Shown here: one piece after another, positions 12,608 to 22,000 of the stretch
Position numbering within the stretch: position 1 is the stretch's first letter
Layout of the letters: the number at the start of each line of letters is the position of its first letter
From: Lachnospiraceae bacterium
Lineage (GTDB): Bacteria; Bacillota; Clostridia; Lachnospirales; Lachnospiraceae
DNA length: 41,151 nucleotides
NCBI GenBank assembly: GCA_017633935.1
Contig: JAGBOJ010000024.1
Location: 1 to 41,151 of the forward strand
Direction of reading: 5' to 3'
Notes under the pieces: generated by a model
Database searches by the model: none
What the model was told of the DNA's origin: nothing
Seen by the model: only the letters and a program-made list of their open reading frames with translations
Program-made: the position numbers and the translations under genes

Positions 12608-12988
12608 TTATTTAAGAGTGATGACTGCGCCCTCTGCCTCAAACTTAGCCTTGATGTCATCGGCAGTTGCCTTGTCTGCAGCTTCCTTAACTACCTTCGG
12701 TGCGCCCTCAACAAGCTCTTTTGCTTCCTTCAGGCCGAGACCGGTCACATCACGTACAACCTTTATAACCTTGATCTTGTTAGGTCCTACATCCGTAAGC
12801 TCTACATCAAACTCTGTCTTCTCCTCTGCTGCTGCTCCGCCTGCCGCTGCACCTGCTGCCGCAACAACAACACCTGCTGCCGCAGATACGCCGAACTCTT
12901 CCTCGCAAGCCTTTACGAGATCGTTAAGCTCAAGTACGGAAAGCTCTTTTATAGCATCAATGATTTCTTCCTTTGTTAACTTTGCCAT
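12608..12988 (-). CDS. rplL: 50S ribosomal protein L7/L12
   Basis: L7/L12 is the multi-copy stalk protein that recruits and stimulates the translational GTPases, including the EF-Tu and EF-G encoded in this cluster. The 126-residue protein has the N-terminal dimerisation domain ([32 protein letters not shown]), a flexible Ala/Gly hinge (around residues 36-56) and the globular C-terminal domain with the conserved [17 protein letters not shown] stretch. AGGAGGT lies 7 bases before the ATG. It follows rplJ by 54 bases, the usual L10-L12 pair, and should be controlled through the L10 leader upstream of rplJ. Confidence 0.99.
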   Translation of the reverse strand: MAKLTKEEIIDAIKELSVLELNDLVKACEEEFGVSAAAGVVVAAAGAAAGGAAAEEKTEFDVELTDVGPNKIKVIKVVRDVTGLGLKEAKELVEGAPKVVKEAADKATADDIKAKFEAEGAVITLK

Positions 12989-13042
12989 TTTTATTACCTC
13001 CTGAAATGTTATATCCTATTATAAATACTGTACCGCAGAACC

Positions 13043-13657
13043 TTATTCCGTCTTTTCTTCTGCGGGTGCCTCTGCAGGTGCTTCCTCGGCGGGAGCTTCA
13101 ACTGCAGTCTCTGCCTTTGCTTCTTCAGCCGACGCCTCTGCCTTTGCCTCTTCAGCAGGCGTATCGCCACCTTCTTCCTTCTTCTGTGCGATCTGGTTCA
13201 GTACGCGGGCGAAGTTTGTGATAGGTGACTGAATGCTGCCCAGGAACTTTGAAAGCAGTTCTTCCCTTGAAGGGATCTCTGCAAGCTTCTTAATACCTTC
13301 GGCATCGTAATATTCACCTTCGATGACACCGCCCTTTACCTCGAGCTTGTCAGCCTCCTTTGCGAATTTCACGATCACTCTTGCGGGAGCGGTAACATCT
13401 TCCGACGCTAACGCCAAAGCCGAAGGACCTTCAAGGAGCTTATTAAGTTCCTCAAACCCGGTTCCGTCAAAAGCACGCTTCATCATAGTGTTCTTATAAA
13501 CCTTATAATTAACGCCTGCTTCACGGAGCTGCTTGCGGAGCTTTGTATCCTGCTCCACCGTAAGTCCTATGGCATCAACGAGCAACGCTGCCTTGGCATC
13601 TTTAAGCTTTTCCGAAATCTCTTCAACTATCGGCGCTTTAAGTTCTACCTTTGCCAT
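13043..13657 (-). CDS. rplJ: 50S ribosomal protein L10 with acidic C-terminal extension
   Basis: L10 anchors the L7/L12 dimers to 23S rRNA and represses its own mRNA. The start MAKVELKAP at 13657 is chosen because AAAGGAGG (13667-13674) precedes it and it matches the family; the longer frame from 13723 would run through the leader attenuator. The protein has 204 residues, against about 165-175 for most L10. The excess is an Ala/Glu/Lys-rich low-complexity tail of about 35 residues (AEEAKAEASAEEAKAE and similar) after the L12-binding helix (ITNFARVLNQIAQKKEE). rplKA and nusG, the usual upstream neighbours, are not adjacent; a divergent moxR operon takes their place. Confidence 0.97.
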   Translation of the reverse strand: MAKVELKAPIVEEISEKLKDAKAALLVDAIGLTVEQDTKLRKQLREAGVNYKVYKNTMMKRAFDGTGFEELNKLLEGPSALALASEDVTAPARVIVKFAKEADKLEVKGGVIEGEYYDAEGIKKLAEIPSREELLSKFLGSIQSPITNFARVLNQIAQKKEEGGDTPAEEAKAEASAEEAKAETAVEAPAEEAPAEAPAEEKTE

Positions 13658-13708
13658 TAAGCTTTTCCTCCTTTTTTTGTATTTGCCGGGGATATACCCC
13701 TTATGCCG

Positions 13709-13733
13709 AAAAAACTCCGTCAAAAAGACGGAG
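13709..13733 (-). terminator. Intrinsic attenuator in the rplJ leader
   Basis: A perfect 7-bp stem CTCCGTC/GACGGAG with a TTTTT loop is followed on the minus strand by TTTTTT (13709-13714). It lies inside the transcript about 130 bases after the predicted start and about 50 bases before the rplJ ATG. It should terminate part of the rplJL transcripts, with the L10 leader structure just upstream setting how often. Confidence 0.88.
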
Positions 13734-13737
13734 CGAA

Positions 13738-13863
13738 ATAAAAGTCATATCACGATTTCTTTTATCCTCGGCAGGCGTTTGTCTTCTTACGCTTTCATAT
13801 CTTCATAAGATGCTTATAAAGATATCCGGCACCTGCTGTCTCCGGCTGCCTGTTTAACAAGCA
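13738..13863 (-). ncRNA. L10 leader (autoregulatory mRNA leader of rplJL)
   Basis: The rplJ 5' leader carries the hallmark of the L10 leader RNA family: GGAGACAGCAGGTG (13830-13843, minus strand) and a partner CGCCTGCCGAGG (13766-13777). These pair as GCAGGTG/CGCCTGC to form the kink-turn-containing stem bound by the L10(L12)4 complex. A strong terminator follows directly, so binding of excess L10 would be expected to control attenuation. The motif assignment is by eye from the known consensus. Confidence 0.8.
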
Positions 13864-13869
13864 AGAGTA

Positions 13870-13899
13870 AATCTATCACAATTCGGCCCGCCGTGTCAA
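13870..13899 (-). promoter_or_regulatory. Promoter of rplJL
   Basis: On the minus strand, a perfect TTGACA (13894-13899) is followed after 18 bp by TAGATT (13870-13875), so transcription would start near 13863, at the beginning of the L10 leader. It is back to back with the moxR promoter; the two -35 boxes are only 7 bp apart. Confidence 0.65.
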
Positions 13900-13906
13900 G
13901 GGATTA

Positions 13907-13935
13907 TTGCAAAATAAGAACATATTATATAAAAT
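13907..13935 (+). promoter_or_regulatory. Promoter of the moxR operon
   Basis: On the plus strand, TTGCAA (13907-13912) and TAAAAT (13930-13935) are 17 bp apart, about 100 bases before the moxR ATG and divergent from the rplJ promoter. The match is reasonable but the surrounding DNA is AT-rich, so chance matches are possible. Confidence 0.55.
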
Positions 13936-13937
13936 GA

Positions 13938-14001
13938 TTGTTACGATTCAGCGCCATCAGCAAGCTGATGTCTCTCGTGGCTTGGGACTGGATTGTAACA
14001 A
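13938..14001 (+). promoter_or_regulatory. Structured 5' leader of the moxR transcript
   Basis: Within the predicted leader, TTGTTAC (13938-13944) pairs with GTAACAA (13995-14001). CAG (13949-13951) pairs with CTG (13988-13990) inside it, and CATCAGC/GCTGATG (13955-13961 with 13964-13970) forms an inner hairpin. An A-run follows. I do not recognise a known riboswitch class; it may simply be an mRNA fold. On the other strand this is upstream of the rplJ promoter and would not be transcribed. Confidence 0.35.
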
Positions 14002-14035
14002 AAAAACCTGCACAGACTTAAAAGGACTCTTATAT

Positions 14036-14968
14036 ATGGATAACACACATTCAAACATACAAAAACTGATCGGCAATATAGAGCAGGTCATAATCGGAAA
14101 ACACGATATAATCGAACTTGTCATAACGGCGCTTATCGCGGGAGGACACGTACTTATCGAGGATGTTCCCGGTGTGGGAAAGACACGGCTCGCTGCCGCT
14201 CTTTCCATGTCCTGTACCGGAACCTTTAACAGACTTCAGCTTACTCCGGATATAATGCCCTCGGATATCACCGGCTTCAGTCTTATCGACCCCTTGACCA
14301 AGGAATTGAAATTCCGTGAGGGAGCCGCGTTCTGTAACTTCCTTCTTGCTGATGAGATAAACCGCTCTTCTCCCAAAACCCAGTCTGCTCTGCTTGAAGT
14401 AATGGAAGAGACCCAGATAAGCATAGACGGAATCACCCATGCCTTAAGGCAGCCCTTTATGGTGCTTGCCACCCAGAATCCCGTAGAGACCTACGGCACC
14501 TACCATCTTCCAGAAGCGCAGATGGATAGATTCCTGATGCGGCTTAATATGGGATACCCCGAAGAAAATGACGAGCTTACAATATTAAACAGGAAAGATA
14601 ACCGGCTCTCTCAGGAGCTGACCCCGGTACTTACAACCGATGATATACTTGAGATTCAAAAAAGTGCGGAAGATATCCATTGCAGCGATGCTCTCAACAG
14701 ATATATCATAGCGATCGCAGATGCCACCAGAAATGATGAGGGTATCCTTCTCGGTATAAGTCCGAGAGGGTCGATCGCCCTGCAGTCTGCCGCTAAAGCT
14801 TATGCTCTTATAAAAGGACGGGATTATGTCTGTCCCGATGATATAAAATACCTTTCCGTATATGTATTATCTCACCGGCTTATCCTCTCTCCGCAGGGAC
14901 GGGCCAAATGGCACGATCCCGAAAATGCCGTAAAAGCACTTTTACAAAGACTGCACATTCCGGGCTGA
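14036..14968 (+). CDS. MoxR-type AAA+ ATPase
   Basis: This is a cytoplasmic MoxR-family AAA+ ATPase, a group thought to act as chaperones that mature or activate partner proteins, often encoded beside DUF58 and transglutaminase-like genes as here. With the start at 14036 (MDNTHSNIQKLI, preceded by AAAAGGA) the protein has 310 residues, the usual MoxR length. Visible motifs are Walker A GVGKT (46-50), Walker B LLADE (103-107), sensor-1 LATQNP (N148) and the sensor-2 region GISPRGS. The frame is open back to 13907, but that stretch contains the promoter and leader. It is the first gene of a three-gene operon; 54 bases separate it from the DUF58 gene. The precise client is unknown. Confidence 0.93.
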   Translation: MDNTHSNIQKLIGNIEQVIIGKHDIIELVITALIAGGHVLIEDVPGVGKTRLAAALSMSCTGTFNRLQLTPDIMPSDITGFSLIDPLTKELKFREGAAFCNFLLADEINRSSPKTQSALLEVMEETQISIDGITHALRQPFMVLATQNPVETYGTYHLPEAQMDRFLMRLNMGYPEENDELTILNRKDNRLSQELTPVLTTDDILEIQKSAEDIHCSDALNRYIIAIADATRNDEGILLGISPRGSIALQSAAKAYALIKGRDYVCPDDIKYLSVYVLSHRLILSPQGRAKWHDPENAVKALLQRLHIPG

Positions 14969-15022
14969 CAGACAGATTCCGGTACCCCAAGTCTTGATCC
15001 ATAGCAGAACCTGTCATAATAA

Positions 15023-16150
15023 ATGAAAGAAAAAACCATTCCCGTTAAATTTAATTTTTCACTGCATACACTGTCGGGCATTCTTTTTGCCTCGGTCTTT
15101 ATCGTGATCTTTGCCCTCTATTGCAGCGGCAGGGTCGGGTGGTTTTTGCTGCTCGTGCTGATACTTTCTCCCCTTTTTTCGGTTGCTTTTACATTCTTAT
15201 GCGCCCGCCATATAACTGTAAAGGCATTCTTAAGCCATTTTCTCATGAGCAAGGGCGAGCACTGCTGTCTGACAGTATCGGTAAAAAATGACAGCTTCCT
15301 CCCCTGTCCTCCGGTAGCCGTGCATTTATCCGATAATCCTCATCTTACAGCCGAAAACAGTTCATTATCAATACCGGCTGCTTTCCCGAAAAAAAGCAGC
15401 AGCACAGTGATCTTTACCGCGCAGCTTGCAGGCGGCTCCTATATAGGGGTAGAGGAAGCCCTGCTTTCCGACTGGTTCGGTATCTGTACCTTTAAGCTTA
15501 CGGATTCCGGCATCACTTTTAAGACCGGAGTTTTCCCCGAGCTTTACAACACAGGCTGTGACAGCGATCTTTTGGAGAGTGTAAGCGATACATACGCCTC
15601 CGGCACAAATGATGATACCTCAGATGAAGCCTCCCTTTTCTTTAGAGGCTTTGCCGGATACGATTACAGACCTTACGAACCCGGAGACCCCTTAAAAAGG
15701 ATCAACAGCAAGATCTCGGCAAAGATGGATGAGCTTATGGTCCGTCTCGATGAGCGGCAGTCCGCCTCCTTTATAAATGTCATTTTGTACCCCGATATGA
15801 AGGAAGATAACGCCGCCCTTGCTGAATCCGTCATTGAAGAAACCCTCGGGATCGTATCCGCACTTATCAGCCTTGAATTTTCCGTGAACTTTTATCATCT
15901 GAAAAAAACCGGGACCGGTGATACAAAAGACATATGGTTAAAGGAAGCTGTCCTTGGCGAAGAAGACCTTTTCCGCCTCCCGGACCTGTTAGCGGATTTC
16001 ATATTTAACATACAGGGAAACACCGTCCTGCCGGAAGAAACCTGCATTGATGACAGGAATACCGCGATAGTCTGCTGTGCGGAAGACACCGGCAGCCTTT
16101 CCGGTATACACTGCTATTCTGTTTCATCGGGTAAATGGAGGCATATATGA
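15023..16150 (+). CDS. DUF58 domain membrane protein
   Basis: The 375-residue protein has two adjacent N-terminal membrane helices (about residues 14-33 and 38-60) and then an extended region. It carries the DUF58 signature around YRPYEPGDPLKRINSKISAK, the family's R-x-Y-x-x-G-D-x-x-(K/R)-R-I element; the usual W-K after R-I is replaced here by N-S-K. DUF58 proteins are the regular partners of MoxR ATPases and resemble the von Willebrand A-like BatA/BatB group in placement. No clear ribosome site precedes the ATG at 15023. The stop overlaps the next start (ATGA at 16147-16150), so translation of the two is probably coupled. The biochemical function is not established for the family. Confidence 0.88.
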   Translation: MKEKTIPVKFNFSLHTLSGILFASVFIVIFALYCSGRVGWFLLLVLILSPLFSVAFTFLCARHITVKAFLSHFLMSKGEHCCLTVSVKNDSFLPCPPVAVHLSDNPHLTAENSSLSIPAAFPKKSSSTVIFTAQLAGGSYIGVEEALLSDWFGICTFKLTDSGITFKTGVFPELYNTGCDSDLLESVSDTYASGTNDDTSDEASLFFRGFAGYDYRPYEPGDPLKRINSKISAKMDELMVRLDERQSASFINVILYPDMKEDNAALAESVIEETLGIVSALISLEFSVNFYHLKKTGTGDTKDIWLKEAVLGEEDLFRLPDLLADFIFNIQGNTVLPEETCIDDRNTAIVCCAEDTGSLSGIHCYSVSSGKWRHI

Positions 16151-18405
16151 GTATATATCTTCCGTCCTTCATACTTTCGATAATACTTACAGCCACTACG
16201 ATCAGTATTTACGGAGCCCTTCTTCCCCTGCAGTTTCTGCCCCTGATCGTACTGATATGTGCCCTCAGTTTTTCAGTCCTTATCTTTACGGACCGTCACA
16301 GGCTTTTTGGAAGCCTTCTTATGACTGTATTTATAGTGCTTTCACTGGGCCTTATCCGTTTTCTTGCCTCTGCCGGAATGCAGACCTCGGATGTTTTTTT
16401 CTGGCAATGGGTCCTTACCTCCGGTGATGAGGTTGAATACAATGTCTTTTTCATAATAGCCCTGCTTGCCGGAGCAGGTGTATTTTTCAGCATTACCGTA
16501 TACTATTTTGATGTGGTCTTATACAGGATCTCTTTTCTGACACTCATATGCCTTATGCCCTGCATCCTTTACGCCAAGGTAATGGCCGATATAGAAAATT
16601 TCTATCTTGTCCTGATAGCAGGCGGAGCACTTTTGATGCACATTATAAGAGCGCGCCTGAAAAAAAGCTACCTGACCCGCAACAGCTATTCCTTAAAAGA
16701 GCTTTTAAAAATCCCCTCCGGTTCTTTCCGCTTCATTGTTCCGGCGATGTTTTTTATATTTTTTGTACTTCTTTTCTGTGCACTGTTTCCCAAAAAAGAG
16801 GAGGCGAGATTTTACGACCGTTTTGAAGATGTATTCTTAGGCGGTGATACGACCTCGGCACTTTCCAATGACTACTCCTCCCTTGCCGAGTATTCCGGAA
16901 ACGCGGATAACTACGACGGTACCGGAAACAGGCGGATGTATACCTTATACGGGGATGCCTATTCATATTTAAAACGACAGAATTTTGATTACTATGATTT
17001 TAAAAACGACCGCTGGTATTTTGATAAAACAGCCGTTGCTCTTACCCGTGACCCCTACGAATGGAAAACCGGACACGAGGCCCTTCAGCTTAACCGTCTG
17101 CTTGAAGCCATAAAGACTGCCGGCCTGTCTGAACCGGAATTTATTAAAAAATATTCCATGGAAAAGGTGAATGCTCTTTCCTTTATAGAAGATCCTATGC
17201 GAAGCCTTTTTATCCGCTCGGAAAATTTCGGTGCGGTATATTATTTAAGCGCTCCGCGCTCCGTACAGATCATTCCCGGTGCTTCACAGGCACCTTTCGG
17301 AGTGACCCGTTCAGGTGTCTTTCTTTTAAAAAACGGCTTGCATCCGTATGAACACACTTACCGGTTATATTTTTATGATCAGGCTTCGGGACTTTCAAAC
17401 TGGCTTAAGACCGGTGCCGCCGATCTTTCTTACAAAGAATCTCTTATGATGCTTAAGGAGCTTACAGACATATTAACCCGAAAATCCCTTGAAAAAAACG
17501 ACAGCGAACAGAAAACCTATGTGGAGCTTATTAGCACAGCCGATGCTTTTTTAAATGAAGAAAACGAAGCCGCCCGCTATCTTGCGGAAACCTCCGATAA
17601 TACTTCCCGGATCTCCAAAAGGATAAAAGATCTTTCCTTGTCCGTCACAAAAGACTGCCGCGGAGATTACGAAAAGGCGCATGCTCTTGTTCAATATTTT
17701 CATAACGGAGAGTTTACTTATGATCTTTCCTTTATCCCCGAGGATAAAAGTCCCGAATATTTCCTTTTTGAAAGTAAAACCGGGTCCTGCTCGGACTTTG
17801 CGACGGCGTTTGTACTTATGGCACGTTCTGCGGGGCTTACGGTTCGATATGCCGAAGGCTATCTTCCCGAGATCACTTCCCGTGAAAACTATTATACGAT
17901 CTCCGAAAAGGATTCTCATGCATTCCCGGAAGTCTTTTTACCGAATACCGGATGGATCGTTTTTGAACCCACTGTTGGAGGAAACGCAGCACAGACCGAT
18001 ACCGGGTCTTCTAAACTGCTCGACATTATTACCTCACTTCGGATCGACTTCCGTTTTGCCTTTATCATAGGTCTCTTTGCCGCCGCCCTGATACTTATCC
18101 TTGCCTTTATGTATATTTTTATCCCTCTTGTGACAGAAGGCTTTTTCCGTATATGCCTGTATTTTTACTCACCGGAGAAATGCTCCGTAAAAGCATACTT
18201 ACGCCTGCGGAAAAAAACAGGCTGCCTTTCGCTCACCCCAAGGGAATTAAAGGAGCGTTTCAGCAGCCTGAATGTTGATATTTCTTATACAGCGGATATT
18301 TATGAGCAGCTTACATATGCCAGAAATATCACTTTTGACGTAAGAGAGCTTAAATACCGGATAATCCGTGAGTACTCAAAAGCAGCAGCTGTCCGTCACC
18401 TGTGA
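16147..18405 (+). CDS. Membrane-anchored transglutaminase-like protein
   Basis: This 752-residue protein completes the MoxR-DUF58-transglutaminase trio. It has about six N-terminal membrane helices (first 215 residues), a large extracellular part, one more helix near residues 637-663 and a cytoplasmic tail of about 90 residues. The transglutaminase-like core is clear: TGSCSDFATAFVLMARSAGL with catalytic Cys548, then DSHAFPEVFLPNTGW with His591. The third position, usually Asp in FDPT, is Glu here (FEPT, Glu607), a known variant of this group. The frame opens at 16135, but GGAGG at 16137-16141 serves the ATG at 16147, which overlaps the DUF58 stop by 4 bases. It may act as a protease, a cross-linker or a peptidase of the cell envelope; the substrate is unknown. 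Confidence 0.9.
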   Translation: MSIYLPSFILSIILTATTISIYGALLPLQFLPLIVLICALSFSVLIFTDRHRLFGSLLMTVFIVLSLGLIRFLASAGMQTSDVFFWQWVLTSGDEVEYNVFFIIALLAGAGVFFSITVYYFDVVLYRISFLTLICLMPCILYAKVMADIENFYLVLIAGGALLMHIIRARLKKSYLTRNSYSLKELLKIPSGSFRFIVPAMFFIFFVLLFCALFPKKEEARFYDRFEDVFLGGDTTSALSNDYSSLAEYSGNADNYDGTGNRRMYTLYGDAYSYLKRQNFDYYDFKNDRWYFDKTAVALTRDPYEWKTGHEALQLNRLLEAIKTAGLSEPEFIKKYSMEKVNALSFIEDPMRSLFIRSENFGAVYYLSAPRSVQIIPGASQAPFGVTRSGVFLLKNGLHPYEHTYRLYFYDQASGLSNWLKTGAADLSYKESLMMLKELTDILTRKSLEKNDSEQKTYVELISTADAFLNEENEAARYLAETSDNTSRISKRIKDLSLSVTKDCRGDYEKAHALVQYFHNGEFTYDLSFIPEDKSPEYFLFESKTGSCSDFATAFVLMARSAGLTVRYAEGYLPEITSRENYYTISEKDSHAFPEVFLPNTGWIVFEPTVGGNAAQTDTGSSKLLDIITSLRIDFRFAFIIGLFAAALILILAFMYIFIPLVTEGFFRICLYFYSPEKCSVKAYLRLRKKTGCLSLTPRELKERFSSLNVDISYTADIYEQLTYARNITFDVRELKYRIIREYSKAAAVRHL

Positions 18406-18442
18406 CATCATCCGGCACCTGACAGCTCGTTCATTACAGCCA

Positions 18443-18985
18443 TTATCCCTTCATTCCGGAGAAATCGATATACAGATCCTCATATATACCGGCCTTTACC
18501 TTATCATTAAAATCATATATGTCCGGCCGTTTGTTTTCGGGAGTGTATACTGCCACATTTTCACTCATCGGGTCCACTATCCAGTATTCACGGACTCCCA
18601 CTGTCATATACAGGGACATCTTTGTCAGATAATCGTGAGCCGGATTAGACGGGGATACTATCTCTATGATCCAGTCCGGAGCCCCCAGACATCCCCTGTC
18701 TGTTAATTTGCTTTTATCACATACAACAGTTATATCCGGCTCGACCACCGTGTCCTCATCCTCTGAGAGCTGTACTCCGAAAGGAGACGGATAGACCTCA
18801 CAGTCACCGCCTTTATCTTCTATATATTCCCTGATACGAAACGATATTTCCATAACCAGCTTTTGATGCTGTCTGGTAGGCGGAGCCATATTATAAAAGA
18901 CTCCCTTTATGAGCTCGATCCTTTCTTTTGTGGACGTATTGTAATATTCTTCCAGAATACTGTCTTTTTCATACAGTGCATCCAT
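18443..18985 (-). CDS. Uma2 family (DUF820) endonuclease-like protein
   Basis: The 180-residue product has the fold signatures of Uma2/DUF820 proteins, which belong to the PD-(D/E)XK nuclease superfamily. It has the N-terminal ELIKGVFYNMAPPTRQHQ block, then VEPDITVVCD and PDWIIEIVSPSN with the acidic and E-x-V catalytic positions, and the downstream KMSLYMTVGVREYWIVDP helix-strand. Length is typical. GGGAGG lies 8 bases before the ATG. It follows the DUF5057 gene by 44 bases in the same direction with no visible promoter, so it may be the last gene of the pilus operon, though Uma2 genes are common and often unrelated to their neighbours. It converges with the transglutaminase gene, and no terminator is visible in the 37-base gap. 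Confidence 0.88.
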   Translation of the reverse strand: MDALYEKDSILEEYYNTSTKERIELIKGVFYNMAPPTRQHQKLVMEISFRIREYIEDKGGDCEVYPSPFGVQLSEDEDTVVEPDITVVCDKSKLTDRGCLGAPDWIIEIVSPSNPAHDYLTKMSLYMTVGVREYWIVDPMSENVAVYTPENKRPDIYDFNDKVKAGIYEDLYIDFSGMKG

Positions 18986-19029
18986 ATGTTTTCCTCCCGA
19001 TAAATGATCACTCTGTTTTCAACGGTTCC

Positions 19030-22000
19030 CTACTTTAAGTTGAACAACTGAGTCCTTATAAGAATCAGGTCATCCTCGGATGTCTTCTGTGTTACGATAC
19101 CGCCTTCCTTCCTCTGGATCTCGGTTCTCGTCGTCACCGCTATACCCGGCACGTTTGTTATGCCTGTGTTAAGACCTTCGGGATTTACATTAAAGTCCTT
19201 CAGCGAATAAACGACCTTGAACATCTTTCCGGCATTAACGGCACTCAGGTCCTGAGCATTGGTGGTATCATAAAGCAGGAACTCACCGGTATCCGCATTA
19301 TACGACGAGTACACATCCCTGTAGCCGGCTGCCACTTCACCGTCATCCGTAAGAGGCGTGATGCTAAGTATTTCAAGCGGCAAAAGCGCGTTATCTCCAC
19401 CCGTGGCAAGACTCGCATTCTGTTTCCTGCTGAACTTTGCATATATTTTCTTTGAATACACAATATTGGTATCGCTTATTTCAATATATGCCGTCATTAC
19501 CGGATCTGTAGAGGTATCTCCCTCAACTCTTCTTGATGCTCCGGGGAAATAATTTTCATTATTACCAGAATTCATATTATACAGAGTATCGTAAGGGATG
19601 ATGTCACTCTTCATTTTCTTTGAATTTGAGCTTCCCGTCTCATGGAAGGTAACCTTGCACTCCCTCGTACCTGCAGAATAGGCTGCTATGATGGTATTTA
19701 CAAGCAGCTTACATTCGGTGGCATCAACCGCAGAGCCGGGATTTGAGCCCGTATATGTATCATTATCATTTGTAAAGCTTGTATGTCCCTGACCGCTGTA
19801 GGTAAGGTTTCCGCGGTTATAGATATAGTAATTGTTCCTTACATCCCTGCCTGTCATATTATACATATGATACAGATTCTTATTGGTAACGGGATTTACT
19901 GATCCCATCGTATACCAGACGACAACATCGCTCTCTCCGTCCTTATCATCATCAAGATCGAGATTAAGCTGATAATACTGCCCGTGGGTATTCGTTACGT
20001 CAAATTTCTCAGGCAGTACATACGGATACTCCGTGATCTGCCCTCTGTTCACCCTCTCAACACCTGTCGTCTTATTGTTGTCACCCTGTGTATAATTGCC
20101 GTTGGATATTCTTGAGGGATAATGATTATTATAATGAAGAAGCCAGCTGCTCATGCTTGTATTGTCCGGCTTTTTATCCTTATCAATATCCTCCGGTTCC
20201 ATCCAGTCATCCCTCCAGTCACCCCAGTGTGAACGGTTGATCTGTCCTCTGATCAGAGAAAAGGTAACCAATGCGTGAGCCTGACTGTTTCTTAATTTAA
20301 TCCCTCCTCCCTCGTTTCCGGAAGTATTTGAACGAGGCTGATATATCTCATCAAACTTCTGTCCCGAAAGCAGTGCCTGAATGGTGGGATTTGAGGATGA
20401 ATCAGCTTTTGTCGGAGTTCCGTACCTGTTCATGCCGACGATATTCCTCAGATACTGGTTAAACGAGAAGCCCCAATACCATGTTGACGAAGCGCCGTTC
20501 CCGTCAAGACTGTCATCATAGTTTCCACCCTTTGAATCAACATTATAATAGGATGTGGCATCATGAGAAAACAGCACGCTGTTACCCTCCGCAATATAAC
20601 CGAGAAGCCCCTCCGCAGCAAGATTCTCTTTATTTACATCCGAGGAATTGCCCCATCTGTATGTGTCCGCAAAACCTATTATCACAAGATCATACTTCCT
20701 GAGCTCATCCAGATATGTCTGTGCTGAAAGCGTTTCTCCGGCAGCCGGCTTTACCTTATTGTATATAAAGTCCTTCGATCCCATCTCGGTCAGATCGATC
20801 TCAAATCCGGGAATATTACTCAGATAATAGCCCAAAGCAGTCTTTCTCCCGTTTGCCTTCTTATACTCATTCATATAATTCTTAAGATTTATTTTTTGAT
20901 ACGAATCTGATGTTATCTGCAAAACCCTGATAGTCTTCTTCTCATTAAGGGTAACCGTCGCATATCCTATGATACAATCCCTTCTGTGCTCGTTCCCGGT
21001 CTGTGTGACCGAAAGCTTCCATGGATAAACGCCTGCCACATAAGTGGAATCAAGCTTGCATATTGCCCTGTATTCATTTCCGGCAGAAAGAGCAGTCTGT
21101 GCAACATTATTTCCCGCACTGTCCACAAAACGGATCACGCTTCCTTTCAGCTCTTCATTTACGGCATATTTTCCGTCCGCATTCAGATCGGTATAAAAGT
21201 GCGCGGCATAAGCCGAGGATTGTCCGGATCCCGTATCATCTATCCTGAATTTAAGATCGATAACATAATTGCCGGTATCCGAGACAGTCACGGGCGCCTT
21301 GTCATTTCCATCCAATGTGGGACTTATAAGCTTTATCTCCGGCTTCAACGCTTCCACAGACTGAACAAACAGCTTTTTCTTTGCTTCTGTCCTTGCCTTT
21401 TCCGCCGCACCCAAAACCTCTCTGTCCGTTATATCAGAAATCCTGAAAACATTATCCTTAGTCCCTTCATCATTCAACAGCCTTTTAATCAGCTGGTATA
21501 TATGTGAACAATTATCCACAGTCTCACTATTCACCGATCTGGTGCCGTTATCATCATTTATCAGAAGATCTCCAAAGACAACAGGATAGTCTGCTTTAGC
21601 AAAATCCAATATCTTATCTATGTCAGCCTGCTTCATATCATTTCCGGAAAATCTGGTCCTGCCGACGGTGGAATCATGATCATAGGTGCCGCCGTTTTTA
21701 GTCTCTCCCTTATAATCGGACATATCGGCAATATCGCCGGCTTTATAGGTGATCACCTTATTTTTGTAATCATTCGGCACCGAACCTATCAGCTTTCTGG
21801 AAATATAGGTATAATCGCCGACATTCGAATAGATAAGACCGTTCATATCCGAATCATTATATTCCGTCCCGGTGTTATTATTAAGCGGCACGTACCAACC
21901 GGTCAGGTTTCCGTTATTGTTCGTCCTCTTTACGGTGGAATGGGTCATGGCGGAGGTGTCGTCTCCGATAAATATCATATCGTATTCACTGTTTAAGTCC

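Noticed and set aside
13658..13723. Extension of L10 to 13723
   Set aside because: It runs through the attenuator and the ribosome site of the true start.
13907..14035. Extension of the MoxR protein to 13907
   Set aside because: The region holds the promoter and a folded leader; the ATG at 14036 fits the family length.
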